64,000 nt of DNA from Apirhabdus apintestini (GTDB taxonomy: Bacteria; Pseudomonadota; Gammaproteobacteria; Enterobacterales; Enterobacteriaceae), in contig CP138906.1 in NCBI GenBank assembly GCA_033977085.1, forward strand, positions 4,092,001 through 4,156,000. Direction: 5' to 3'. Below the pieces are notes generated by a model that saw only the letters and a program-made list of their open reading frames with translations, was not told the origin of the DNA and did no database searches. Of the stretch, positions 12,301 to 23,102 are shown piece by piece (position 1 is the stretch's first letter; every line of letters starts with the position of its first letter). Both the position numbers and the translations under genes were made by a program.

Positions 12301-12348
12301 CATACCGCCAGCGCAGATCTTAAAGAACTGCCTTCTGCTGACCTGCAT
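9304..12348 (-). CDS. fdoG: Formate dehydrogenase-O major subunit, selenoprotein (several indels)
   Basis: FdoG is the periplasmic catalytic subunit that oxidises formate with a Mo-bis-MGD cofactor, a [4Fe-4S] cluster and selenocysteine. The start at 12348 has a strong AAGGAG site and opens a twin-arginine signal (VSRRQFFKICAGG). The first cluster motif is CTYCSVGCGLL. The UGA Sec codon is at 11764-11762, followed by HGPTVASLAPTFGRGAM. Frame breaks near 12140, 10205 and 9402 are A6 runs read as A5, one near 9990 is a shortened G run, and one near 11329 is an extra base at CAGCTC. Restored, the chain is about 1015 residues, the E. coli length, and ends FLVNVEKV. Confidence 0.93.
11725..11764 (-). 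promoter_or_regulatory. Selenocysteine codon and SECIS-type hairpin in fdoG
   Basis: On the minus strand UGA is followed at once by CACGGACCTACGGTAGCAAG and then TCTTGCTCCAACG. AGCAA and TTGCU pair around a short loop a dozen bases past the UGA, the bacterial SECIS layout bound by SelB. The context residues NQARV-Sec-HGPTV are those of FdoG/FdnG. This supports UGA being read as Sec and not as a stop. Confidence 0.9.
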
Positions 12349-12502
12349 GGTGTGCTCCTTGTTCTCGACATTGTCACATGTGTAGTTTTTTGCGGTCTGC
12401 GCCACAAAGGTTCAATATTGACCTATTCCCCCTTTAGATGAGGGGTAATGGTTACAGAATATCATAATGCAGTGAATGTTGTTCTAATACGGTTAAAGCA
12501 AA

Positions 12503-13326
12503 GTGAATAAAACGCTCAATAATAAGGCGGAAGATGTGATGGATTTCACATGTTATCGTTCTGCCACCATATGGTCGCGCGCGGATTTTCTGCATGAAGG
12601 AGAAGACTGGTTAGCTGAAGAAGCGCCGGTTGCGCTGGTATATAACGGCATTTCTCATGTGGTGATGATGACGACGCCGAAAGATTTGGAGCTTTTCGCG
12701 CTTGGTTTCTCATTATCGGAAGGTATTATCGACGCTCCGAGCGATATTTACGGCATGGATGTCATTCAGCGTTGCAACGGTTTTGAAGTGCAAATTGAAC
12801 TTTCCAGCCGCCGTTTTATGGGGTTAAAAGAGCGACGTCGTCAGTTAGCCGGCCGTACTGGCTGTGGCGTGTGCGGCGTTGAGCAGCTTAGCGATATAGG
12901 AAGAGCGGTTACGCCGCTGGCATTTACTCAGCGTTTTGAATTAGCAATGCTCGATAACAGTCTGACTCAGCTTAAGCGTTTTCAACCGGTTGGGCGGCTG
13001 ACTGGCTGTACGCATGCTGCCGTCTGGGTCTCGCCGCAGGGTGATGTTCTGGGGGACATGAAGACGTTGGTCGGCACGTCGCGCTGGATAAACTTTTAGG
13101 GCGCCGCTGCCGCGAATCATGGCGACATGGTGCCGCGCTGGTTTCTAGCCGGGCGAGCTATGAGATGGTACAGAAAGCGGCCATGTGTGGCGTTGAAATT
13201 CTATTTGCCGTTTCTGCGGCAACGGCCATGGCCGTGGACATGGCACAGCGCTATAACCTGACGCTAGTCGGTTTTAGTCGGCCGGGGCGGGCAATTGTAT
13301 ATACTCACCCTCAGCGGCTGTACTGA
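12503..13326 (+). CDS. fdhD: FdhD, sulfur carrier for formate dehydrogenase maturation (frameshift near 13055)
   Basis: FdhD passes sulfur from IscS to the Mo-bis-MGD cofactor of formate dehydrogenases. The reactive Cys loop is in GRTGCGVCGVEQL (about residue 120). The frame breaks in a G run near 13055 (five G; six restores LGGHEDVGRHVALDKLLG). The restored product is 274 residues and ends YTHPQRLY at the TGA at 13324-13326. Start is a GTG at 12503; ATG codons downstream are possible. It is divergent from fdoG, as in E. coli. Confidence 0.92.
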
Positions 13327-14052
13327 TAGTTATTATTGTTATTGGGATTTAAATACACAAGTAGCCTCATTTATTGCGGGTAAAGCGCCATACATGACAA
13401 TTTTTCGCATTTATTGAGAATAGCGTATCATTTTTACAGAAAAACTCTTTCTTTTACGGATATTTAAAATGCTGCAGTAATTAATGATTTACTTTCGCAT
13501 TTAGTACATTACAACACTTTATTTATATATGAGGGAAATAGCACCTTGTTTTGTTGTGATGATTTAAAGAAAAGTGTTTTTTACTTAACATGATATTCAC
13601 TGTCTGGAGATGTAAACATTTTCTGATGGATTTGTCCGTAATCAGTTTTTCACTTGGTTTTGCATTCAGCTCCACGCATTTCGTTTGTTTGCCTGTCGAA
13701 ATTATAGCCGCAGATGAGAGGTGGATAATATAATTTATTGATAATTATATAAATTACTCTCGGTATGCTTCATTGGTTTTTTCGAATAAATTCATAAACA
13801 CGATAGCTTATACCTATCAATAAAACTACTATTTATTGTTCAAATCGTGTTTATTTTTTAAATGATCTTGCTAAGATTATTGCCTAGGAAAATGAACTAA
13901 GAATTATCCACACCCGCTGGAATTTATCTTGCTCTGTAAAAAATACAGCGGTTATTCTGTATTTGAATGACAACATTAGGATACTTGTTGTCGAAGAGTT
14001 AAATGTGATGACTGCTAAGAAACATTTATATTAGCAGCGCATGGAGGCGAAG
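13327..14052. other. AT-rich noncoding stretch between fdhD and the autotransporter block
   Basis: About 720 bp, clearly more AT-rich than the flanking fdo and rha genes. I find no credible gene on either strand. It precedes a LuxR-type regulator and a large surface protein, so it may hold their promoter and H-NS/Hha-type silencing sites. This is inference from composition and position only. It also marks the left limit of the accessory block. Confidence 0.6.
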
Positions 14053-14645
14053 ATGGCAAGTATTGTTTGTCACGATACGGTAGTAAATATATATGGACAA
14101 GATAGGTTCTATATATGCGGTGTTCAGGAACTACTGACTGACTTTTTTGCCGTATTTACTCCCTTAAAAAACGACAATTCCTCTCTCCCCGATTTTTGGG
14201 TTTTGCCCAGGCTGCTGGACGTGTGTTTCTTTGTTCAGAAAGCCGATAAGAACAAAAAAGCATCATCTTTTGTCTTGAGTCACATATGCGCATTTTGTCC
14301 AACTTGCGCTCATTAGGTGAAATTATATTTGTACCAATTTATGCGACAGTCAAATTGGTTAATGCGTTATTGTTTTCCTTCTTTGTTGAGCGTAAGGAAT
14401 TGGGTTTTTCTGCTACAAATTCAAAACAAGAAAAAATCCCTGAGACAATTACCCGTACGCTGGCGTTATTGTTGTCCGGAATGCCGCCTAAAAGAATTTC
14501 TCATGTTCGCAATATTGATATCAAAACAGTGAGTTTACATAAGCGTATTGCCATGAGTGAATTAAATGTTGTGAGCCTTCCTGAATTGGTGGTTAAAGCA
14601 TGGGCTTTGGGTTTGGATGGCGAATTTAGTTTTACAGGTCGCTAA
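14053..14645 (+). CDS. LuxR/GerE-type HTH transcriptional regulator (frameshift near 14258)
   Basis: The C-terminal region ITRTLALLLSGMPPKRISHVRNIDIKTVSLHKRIAM is a GerE-type HTH as found in fimbrial and surface regulators. GGAGG at 14043-14047, five bases before the ATG at 14053, decides the start over the ATG at 14041. The frame shifts in an A run near 14258; joining frames gives about 197 residues. The N-terminal ~120 residues resemble no sensor domain I can name. It lies 88 bp before the autotransporter in the same direction and is a likely regulator of it. No phosphoacceptor receiver signature is obvious. Confidence 0.72.
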
Positions 14646-14733
14646 TGTTTTAAACGCTGGCGAATATTTCATATTGGATACCTTTATCAGGGATAACGGC
14701 ATCCGTAGCTGAATATAAAATACAGGATGTATT

Positions 14734-17700
14734 ATGAATAATATTTTTAAAGTGATTTGGAACAAACAGCTTGCCCGCTTTGTTGTTGTATCTGAGTTAG
14801 CCCGCGGCTTTTGTAAAACATCTTCTTCATCACCCCGTACGAATCGTGTCACTGCCTTTTCTGAAATGGGGAAATTTCCCGTAAGCGCTCTGGCCTTTAT
14901 CATCAGCGCTACTCTGCCTGCGGCTTTTGCCGAGGAAATAACGGTCCATACTTTTTCGCCTGAATCCGACTTTCAGCAGGTAGTGACAGGTACCGACAAC
15001 CTGCTTACCGGCAGTTTTACTTCTATTCAGCGTGGTGGTTTAGGCTATGTAAAAATGGCACTAGGTGAGGCCCGGGATAAAGGCTTGCTTACCGCAGAGA
15101 GCGCAAAGTGGATTGACTATAATATTGTGCGCATTGGCTCTCAGACCCGCTCAATTAACTATATTGATCCCGTCACTGGAAATACGGAAAGCATGCGGGT
15201 CTATGACAGTAATGATATGCAATCCGAACCAGCGAAAGATTTTAAAACAACAATATCCGTCGCGGTAGGGAAAAATGGTCAGTACGTTGATAAAAACTTT
15301 TATGAGATTGGTCCGGAAGCTCACTGGACGTTAATGTAGGTCAGCAGGGGCCGGCTGGGCAAAGTCTTCTGATAATTTATTAAATGCCATACTGAAAAGC
15401 AGCGATCAGACTCAGAATAAGGCATCCATATTTCACGTATTATCTTCAGCAAGCCAGGCGGCGGCTCTAAATTATCGTTCTAAAACTATTGTTAGCCTTG
15501 GTAATACGGAAAGTAATATTAAGAATGTGAATAACCCAACGACTTGGATGGGCGTGGACGATTTTGTCGGCGAATTTAATAGTGTTATTGGTAAACAAAA
15601 CGTCAAAACGCTTGATGATTTTAAAGCGTATAACAATGCGCTTATAAAAGCGCTGCAGACGCCCGAGTCTCAGGGCGGAGTGCGGCTCACAGAACAAGAG
15701 TACGTCAATGAACTGAATAAAGCCCGTGGCAGCCTAATGCATCCAATTTACGCCAACATGGATAGCATTGCTGATGATGACGCTACGCGCGCGTTTGTAA
15801 ACAGCCGCGCCGTATCTTATATCCATGCCGACGGCGATGCCGCGACTGTGACCGTTCAATCCGGCGCGAATATTCAGATGGTGGATTCGGACGCTACCTG
15901 GTGAATCTGGAGAACGGCGCCACGCTGATAAATGAAGGGACGCTGGGCACCGCCGGGAATACCTTCCATGAGGCCTATGTTATTACTGCGCATCATAATT
16001 CTGTTGTAGAAAACCACGGGGTTATTGATGCGGGAACCAACCCCGATATGGTGGACTTCTTCGTGGATGGCGCGAAAGGTGTAGCGTTGGGACACCAGAG
16101 TGGCGTAATGGCGGACGGCAGCGCGGTGGTGAACAACCACAGCGACGGCGTACTTAACCTTGCGTCCCGCGGCAATTATCAGGGCAACCTGGGCATTTGG
16201 CTGAAAGGCAACGCGGTATTAAATAACGATGGTGTTATCAATATCGCCGCCAGCCAGGAAGCCGCACAGATTTTTAGCGATTACAGCAATATTGGCATCG
16301 AAGCACAGCACAGCACCGTGATGAATAATCGGGGCACCGTATATATTGGTCGCGCTGCGCAAAGAACGCCCGATGAAGCGGTTGCCGATCTCGATATCAA
16401 ACAGCCTTCCATCGGCGTGCATATCTACGGCAGCGCTACCTATAACGGATTTGATGACTCCTCGATTGTTATTGGCAGTAAAACGCAAAATGCGGTGGCG
16501 ATAGATATAGGTGGTAATGCGTCGCTTAACCAGCGCGGGCTCATTCGTATCAATGGCAACATTCCGGGTAAAGAAGTGGCGGAAAATATTGGCATTGTGG
16601 CTCGTAGTGGCACTCAGGCAAGCAAAGTGGTTAATTATGGCACTATTGAACTGAATGGCCTAAATGCAACGGCTATCGTTGTGGAAGAGGGTGGCAACAT
16701 CACCCACGCCGGAACGATTGATGTTAACGGCGGCCTCGATCCGCAAAGCGGTTATGCGAATTACGGTATCCGTGCTTCAGGGCAATCCGCCAGGGCTATC
16801 GTTTCCGGTGGTATTAATCTGAAAGGCGATGGCGCGATTTGCGTATATGTAAAAACAAGGGTCAGGTTGATATCCTGGATACGGGGGCGGTTAATTTTGT
16901 CGAAGGGCAAAAACAAACCGGGTATTTCATCTTCGGGCAGGACTCTATCGTCAACAATGGTGCCACCGGTAGCCAGGATGTCGCAACGGCGAATTCCACA
17001 CTGTATCGCATCGACGGCGGTGCGACGTTTAATGCCTCTCTGTTGAAGAGCGCTTCACTAAAAGCGTCCGGCACTGATTCAACGCTTATTCGTACCACCG
17101 GCACCGGCAGTTCGATGCACACCGGGGCGCTAACATTGAATGTGGCTGGCTCAGGAGCGACCGGCGTTCGCGTGGAGGGCGGCGCTACCGGCACCATTGA
17201 TGCGGCAACGCAAATCGATATTTCCGGGAACGGCGCCACCGCAGGTATCGTCGATGGCCGCTACTTTAAAGCAGATGGCACTGAAGACACCGGGAAAAAA
17301 GGCGAGTCTGGTTTGCTGAGCGAGGCAACATTAACGACGGCGAATACGAGCTCGCAATGCGCTGGGTTATAAAGTGCTGGCCGGAGGCACGCTAATCCAT
17401 CGCGGAGAAATTAATTTTACCCAGGCTGGCAGCACGGGCGTGTTGGTCGATGGTGGTACGCTGGAAAATCAGAAAACTATCGTGGCGAACGGCGTTGCGG
17501 TAGATATTCAGGGTGCTGGTTCTGCCGTAACCAATACGGGAACGGTAACTGCGACGGATGGCACGGCGGCATATCGAGTGGGAAATGGTGCATCACTGAC
17601 GCTTGGCGGTGCAGGCACCACCACGGCGCAGGGCTCGGCGCATGGCATTCAGCTTGCGGCAGGCGCTAAAGCATTAAATATCAGCAATGCAACTATTACC

Positions 17701-20700
17701 ATGGCGGCGAACGGTAGCGGAAACGCGATTGAAAATACCGCCGAAATTTCAGGCATTCAATTAACGGACACCACGATTAACGTGGGCGGCGGTGCCGGCG
17801 TGCGCACTGGCGCAACGCTTGCTGCGCAAAACAGTGGAACCATCAATGTAGATGGCAGCGGTACCGGTATTTTGTTTCAGCGCGCTAACGGCGCGGAAAC
17901 CAACGGCGACTTTGATTTATCTGCCTCACAGGCGCTGGTGGTTAACGTAAATTCTGCGCAGGGTAAAGGGGTGGTGACGCATACTCAGGGTGCGGTAAAA
18001 ACGGCGTTAGCGTCAATGTTAAACATGATGACGGCGCCGCCGCGCTGGAGGTGCAGGGTGGCACGGCCAGCGTCATCCAAAGTGGAATCTTAACGTCCAC
18101 ATCCATGCGCAGTGCCGTGGTCGATCTCCAGCACGCCGCTTCGCTGAAGACGCTGACCAACAGCGGGGCAATCCTTGCCCGTGATGCGCAGCAGGTAGCG
18201 ATTCAGGCAGATGCAAACGCTGGTGGCATAGATTTCACTAACGAGGCGGGCGGTGTCATACGCGGCAAGGTTAACCTGGAAGCGGGGAATAATCGGATCA
18301 CGCTGCAGCGTGAAAGCCAGGCGACGGATATCTTTACCCTTGCGGGCAACGATCTTTATCGTTTACAGAATATCGATGAAAAAGATAGCGCGCTATTTAC
18401 GTCACTCAATGCCGGGCATGGCGATGATACCTTATTGTTTGATAACGCAAAATACATACTGCATGATGCCGCGGCGCTGAACGGTTTTGAACATATTCAG
18501 TTAACCAATAGCTCAACCCTGACGCTGGATAATGTCGGCCTGGCGCTGGGGGATGAGAAAAATGATGTGGCGGGAACGGGGTATCGCATTGATGCCCACA
18601 GCCAGCTAGCTGTTCGGGCGAATAGCGAACACAATTTTGCCAGTCATCTCTCAGGTACCGGGGTGTTGAGCGCAGATCTGGGCAGTGAGAATAATGCGTT
18701 TAATTTCACCGCCAATAACGCCGGGGATGGTTTTGCCGGCACAGTGGCGCTAACGAATAGCCGTTTCCTGCTGTCCGCAGACAATACGCGGGCTTTAGCT
18801 GCTGCAACGCTGAAAACCGGTGCTGGAAACATCACGACGGTTGCTAAAGGCGCGCAGCGCATTGGTGGGCTGGCGTTTGATGGTGGCACAATAAAATTTG
18901 AAACCAAGACGCTGGGGCAGGCGACGGCGGACTCTTTCATACAGGCGGAAAAAACGCTGGATATTGCCGGTAAAGGCACCGTACAAGTGCAAATTAACCC
19001 GGTTTTAAACGCGCCAGTGCTGCCGAATAACGCGCTTAACCTTCTGGCACAGGACGATATGCAGACAGGCCTGAAACTGGCGGGAGTAAATGGCCAGGCG
19101 CAGGGCAGCGCTGGCAACCTGACGCTTATCGATCAACAAGGCAAGGTGATTACCAGCGCGGTTAGCGCAAGCGTCGAGCAGGGTGGTATAACGGCGGCGC
19201 AGGCGACGTATGATTATCGGCTGACCGGCGGTGAACGCAGCGATGGACTGTATATCAATTACGGCTTAAAAACGCTGGATTTATTGACACAGGGCGCAAA
19301 TGCGCTGGCGCTGAACGCGAGCGGCCAAAGCGGAGCCGGCGCCGACCTCAGCGCCCGGGTAACGGGAAGCGGCGATTTGGCCATTGCGACAGAAAAAGGA
19401 AGCACGGTTTCTTTGTCCAATCTTGATAATGACTACACGGGTGTTACCGATGTGCGCAGTGGGGCGCTGCGTCTGGCGAATGATAACGTGCTGGGGAACA
19501 GCAGCGAATTGCGCCAGGCGGGCGAGACGCGCGTGGATATGAACGGTCATCGTCAAACGGTGGGTGCGCTGAATACCGCAGCAGCAGCGGTGACTGATAT
19601 CAATGGCGGCGAGTTAACGCTCTCGCACGGCGGAACGGTTGACGGTTTTCTGCGCGGCGCCGGTGAGCTGAACATCGCCGGTGGCGTATTGAGGCTCACC
19701 GGCGCAAACGCGGAATTAACGGCAACAACCCGTATAGCATCCGGCGCGCAGGCGGTAATCAACAGCGGTGCCGGCCTGGGTAATGGCGCGATAGCCAATG
19801 CTGGCACATTGACAGTAACGAGCGCAAAAGGGCAAATAGCCAATAATCTGAGTGGCAATGGTTTAGTGAGTGTACAGCAGGCCAGTGATGTGGCGCTTAC
19901 CGGACAAAACTCCGGCTTTAGCGGTCAGTTTGCCATTGAAAAAGGCAGCCATTTAACGGCGGCTTCTCAGGCGGCGTTAGGCGCGTCTTCTCTTTCCGAT
20001 GCGGGCCTGTTAACGCTCGCTGCGGCGGATACCTGGCAGCTTAATAACCACATTACCGGCGCGGGCGACGTTCAGAAAACGGGGGAGGAACGGTCACTCT
20101 CCTGCAAAATGCGGCGCAGTTTACCGGCGTCACAGATGTACAGCAGGGCGCACTGATGCTCGGCAGCGCGAGTGCGGAAACCACGCTGGCCTCTTCCCGG
20201 GTTGAGGTGTCTGAAGGCGCCGTTTTTGGCGGCTTTGGCGGTACGGCCGGTGATGTAAATAACCGCGGTACGTTAACCGTGGGACAATCCGCCGCTATGA
20301 AGGCCCGGTTGCTGGCCGCAGCCGAACAGCCTGCGGTATTTACCGTCGGCGGTAATCTGGTTAATAGTAACGCGCTGGTGATAGGCCACCCGGGCAGCTC
20401 CCGCGTGGGTAATCAACTGCACGTAGCGGGGGATTATCAGGGCAATGGCGGACATATCTATTTCAACACGGCGCTCGGGGGCGATAATTCTGCGACGGAC
20501 CGAATGATTATTGATGGCGCCACTTCGGGGACATCGGCGGTAAGCGTCGCTAACGCCGGCGGCTCAGGGGCAAAAACCCTCAACGGCATTGAGCTCGATC
20601 CACGTCGGCGGTGACTCTGCCGGTGAATTCACTCAGGCCGGACGTATCGCAGCCGGTGCCTATGATTACACCCTGATTCGCGGTACGGGCAGCAACGCAG

Positions 20701-21754
20701 GCAACTGGTACCTGGTCAGCGGAAAATCCGATCCTACTCCGGTTCCCGATCCCGGACCGGGTCCTAAACCGCAGCCGGTGCCGGATACGCGCCCGGAAGC
20801 AGGTGCTTATACTGCCAACATCGCCGCTGCCAACACGCTGTTCGTCAACCGCCTGCACGACCGCCTGGGCGAGACCCACTACGTGGATGCCCTTACCGGT
20901 GAAGCGCGCGTCACCAGCCTCTGGCTGCGTAACGTCGGCGGCCATAACCGCTTTAAAGACGCCAGCGGACAGCTCCAGCACCCAGGCTAACCGCTACGTC
21001 ATGCAGCCGGCGGTGACATCGCCCAGTGGAGCAGCAGCGCCCGCGACCGCTTCCACCTCGGCGTGATGGGCGGCTACGCAAATCAGAAAAGTCATACCCG
21101 CAACCAGCGCAACGGTTATCGCGCCGACGGCAGTATTGACGGCTACAGCGTGGGGCTGTACGGTACCTGGCTGCAGGATAACGATGAAAAACCGGTGCTT
21201 ACGTCGATACCTGGTTACAATACGGGTGGTTTAACAACCACATCAACAGCGACGTAACGCAGGAAAGCTACAAATCCCGCGGCCTGACCGGCTCAGTGGA
21301 AACCGGGTATACCTGGAAGCTGGGCGAGCGCGATACGCGCACGGCGTTTTATATTCAGCCGAAAGCGCAGGCCGTATGGATGGGCGTGAAGTCGGACGAT
21401 GTAAAAGAGAAGGGCACCGGCACCCGGGTGAGCAGTGAAGGCGACGGCAACCTGCAGACCCGGCTTGGGGTGCGCGGCTTTATCAAAGGGCACAGCGGGC
21501 TGGATGACGGAAAACAGCGGACTTTTGAGCCGTTTGTTGAGGCGAACTGGCTGCACAACACGCGGGCGTTTGGCGTCAGAATGAACGGCGTGCGGGTGGA
21601 CCAGGCGGGCAGCCGCAACATAGGGGAAGTGAAAGTGGGCGTGGAAGGTCAGCTAAATCCGCGGGTTAATCTGTGGGGCAATGTGGCCCAGCAGGTGGGT
21701 GACAAGGGTTACAGCGATACCAGCGCGATGTTTGGCGTTAAGGTCAATTTCTGA
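14734..21754 (+). CDS. Large type Va autotransporter adhesin (about 2340 residues, many indels)
   Basis: It opens with an extended signal peptide (NNIFKVIWNKQLARFVVVSE) and a hydrophobic segment ending PAAFA. The passenger (to about 20,700) is rich in short Gly/Asn/Thr repeats such as GTIDVNG, typical of a right-handed beta-helix. A Pro-rich hinge (DPTPVPDPGPGPKPQPVPD) leads to a pertactin/AIDA-type barrel (FVNRLHDRLGETHYVDALTG) ending in Phe (FGVKVNF). Frame breaks occur near 15325, 15366, 15897, 16853, 17353, 18001, 20085, 20595, 20975, 21005 and 21191; at most of them adding or removing a base in a homopolymer or at GAGCTG restores continuous autotransporter sequence. A role in adhesion or biofilm is inferred from the family. 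Name left blank because I cannot tie it to one known adhesin. Confidence 0.85.
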
Positions 21755-21764
21755 GAATCATCAG

Positions 21765-21784
21765 GGCCTCTTATTAAAGAGGCC
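21765..21784 (+). terminator. Rho-independent terminator after the autotransporter
   Basis: GGCCTCTT-ATTA-AAGAGGCC, an 8-bp perfect stem 10 bp past the autotransporter stop, followed by TGTTCTCTC. It may be leaky, letting some transcription into the next gene. Confidence 0.7.
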
Positions 21785-21814
21785 TGTTCTCTCAATAACG
21801 GTAATTAACTATTT

Positions 21815-22326
21815 ATGAAACTGCATAATTTACTAACCGCTTTTTTATTTTTTCACTGACTGCCATTACAGCAGGCTGTGATAACAAAGGGGCACAAAAG
21901 AGCGAGGTCGTTTATATTGATGTCGCAAAAGCTATCATTGATTCTCCGCTTGCCACGCAGGAGAAAGCCCGCCTCGATCAGGTGCGAAAGATTCTGATAA
22001 ATGCCGGCGATGATGCCGCAAAAAATTATAAAGGCATGGATAAGAATAAAGCCGAGCAGGCCAGAGTTGCAGATACTGAGGTATTAAACCGGCAGTGGGT
22101 GCTGGAACAACGCGCGACTCGTGGCATCGTATTGAAAAAATTAGAAAGCGCTATTAATGACCTTCGCCAGAAAAAGAAATATGCCATTATTATTAATCGA
22201 AATGCGGTGTTATCCGCCGCTGATGGCAGTGATGTTACCGATGAAGTAGTAACGCTTTTAAAGGATACAAAACTGAATTTTGGTAAGTTGCCAGAAATTT
22301 CCGTTAAAGCGAAGGCGGAAAATTAA
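21815..22326 (+). CDS. Skp/OmpH-like periplasmic lipoprotein (frameshift in the signal peptide)
   Basis: Adding one T in the T run near 21850 gives a lipoprotein signal with lipobox ITAGC followed by DNKGAQKSEVVYIDVAKAI. The rest is a charged, helical chain with the VVYIDVAKAIIDS opening and the QKKKYAIIINRNAVLSAADGSDVT-type end found in OmpH/Skp proteins. Corrected length is about 170 residues. Skp-family proteins hold unfolded outer-membrane proteins in the periplasm. Lying 60 bp after a 7-kb autotransporter, it is a candidate dedicated chaperone. Function is inferred; a lipid-anchored Skp-like partner is unusual. Confidence 0.7.
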
Positions 22327-22355
22327 GATACGCAGCAACACTATTTCAGAGCATT

Positions 22356-22389
22356 GAGAAGGCACCGGCTATACCCGGTGTCTTTTCTC
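22356..22389 (+). terminator. Rho-independent terminator after the Skp-like gene
   Basis: GAGAAGGCACCGG pairs with CCGGTGTCTTTTCTC across a 6-base loop, 30 bp past the stop. The long stem makes this a convincing terminator and separates the Skp-like gene from the Hha-like gene. Confidence 0.75.
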
Positions 22390-22458
22390 ATTAATTACAA
22401 AGCGATAAAATCAACGTATTCTACGAAATAAACAAAACGATCTTTAAAAGAGGCATGG

Positions 22459-22662
22459 ATGAGTAAAGATAACTGGCTAAGGATTTTGCGAAGGTGCAAT
22501 AATATTGAAACGCTGGAAAAGGTAATTGATAAGAAAAACTACGAATTGACCGATCGGGAACTCTCCGTTTTTTGGGGTGCGGCAGATCATCGATTAGCAG
22601 AATTAATTACCGGGCGCTTATACGATAAAGTTCCCACGGAAATTTGGAAATATGTGCGTTAA
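22459..22662 (+). CDS. Hha/YmoA-family nucleoid modulator
   Basis: The 67-residue product matches Hha along its length: WLRILRRCNNIETLEKVI, then YELTDRELSVFWGAADHRLAE and a C-terminal LYDKVPTEIWKYVR. Hha proteins bind H-NS and help silence AT-rich acquired DNA. The conserved Asp of the H-NS contact region (AADHR) is present. The gene closes the autotransporter block and has its own upstream gap with a GAGG-like site. It is probably an accessory paralogue, not the core hha gene, judging by location. It could adjust silencing of the neighbouring adhesin. Confidence 0.88.
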   Translation: MSKDNWLRILRRCNNIETLEKVIDKKNYELTDRELSVFWGAADHRLAELITGRLYDKVPTEIWKYVR

Positions 22663-22761
22663 TCAACGAACTCAAAATTGCGGCATTATATGCTCAATTC
22701 TGAAAATGCGTTTATCAGAAAAGTGTTTGTATTGAATTAAAAGTGAATGCGTAATGTCTTG

Positions 22762-22779
22762 CGCCCGCATTCGCGGGCG
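22762..22779. terminator. Hairpin between the Hha-like gene and rhaM
   Basis: CGCCCGC and GCGGGCG pair across a 4-base loop, between two converging genes. There is no clear U tract on the rhaM side, and an A/T-rich stretch follows on the plus side. Confidence 0.45.
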
Positions 22780-22787
22780 AAGAATAT

Positions 22788-23102
22788 TTATTTAAGAAAA
22801 AATACCGGCTTAAGCTCTTCACTTAACGGGCTGTTATCTGGATTTGTCGGCATAATATCCCGCATATGCTTCCACCAGCGTTGACACACCTCCGTTTGCG
22901 CCACGGCGTCCCACCGTGCTTCAGATTCAATTTCCACGCTGGCGAAAAGTAAATGGCGTTGGGTATCCAGATAAATCGCGTAATTGTGAGCGCCGTGTTC
23001 TTTTAAAACACATTCTAGTTCGGGCCAAATAGGAGAATGACGGCGCTGATATTCGTCATGGGCCTCCGGATTGACCTGCATAACAAAGGCTTTGCGGATC
23101 AT
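22788..23102 (-). CDS. rhaM: L-rhamnose mutarotase
   Basis: This 104-residue protein (MIRKAFVMQVNPEAHDEYQRRHSPIWPEL) is the E. coli YiiL/RhaM family and interconverts alpha- and beta-L-rhamnose before isomerisation. The catalytic His region (YQRRHSPIW) and the C-terminal Trp pair (RWWKHMRDIMP) are present. The frame is intact. It overlaps the upstream reductase gene by 4 bp and closes the rhamnose operon. Confidence 0.95.
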   Translation of the reverse strand: MIRKAFVMQVNPEAHDEYQRRHSPIWPELECVLKEHGAHNYAIYLDTQRHLLFASVEIESEARWDAVAQTEVCQRWWKHMRDIMPTNPDNSPLSEELKPVFFLK

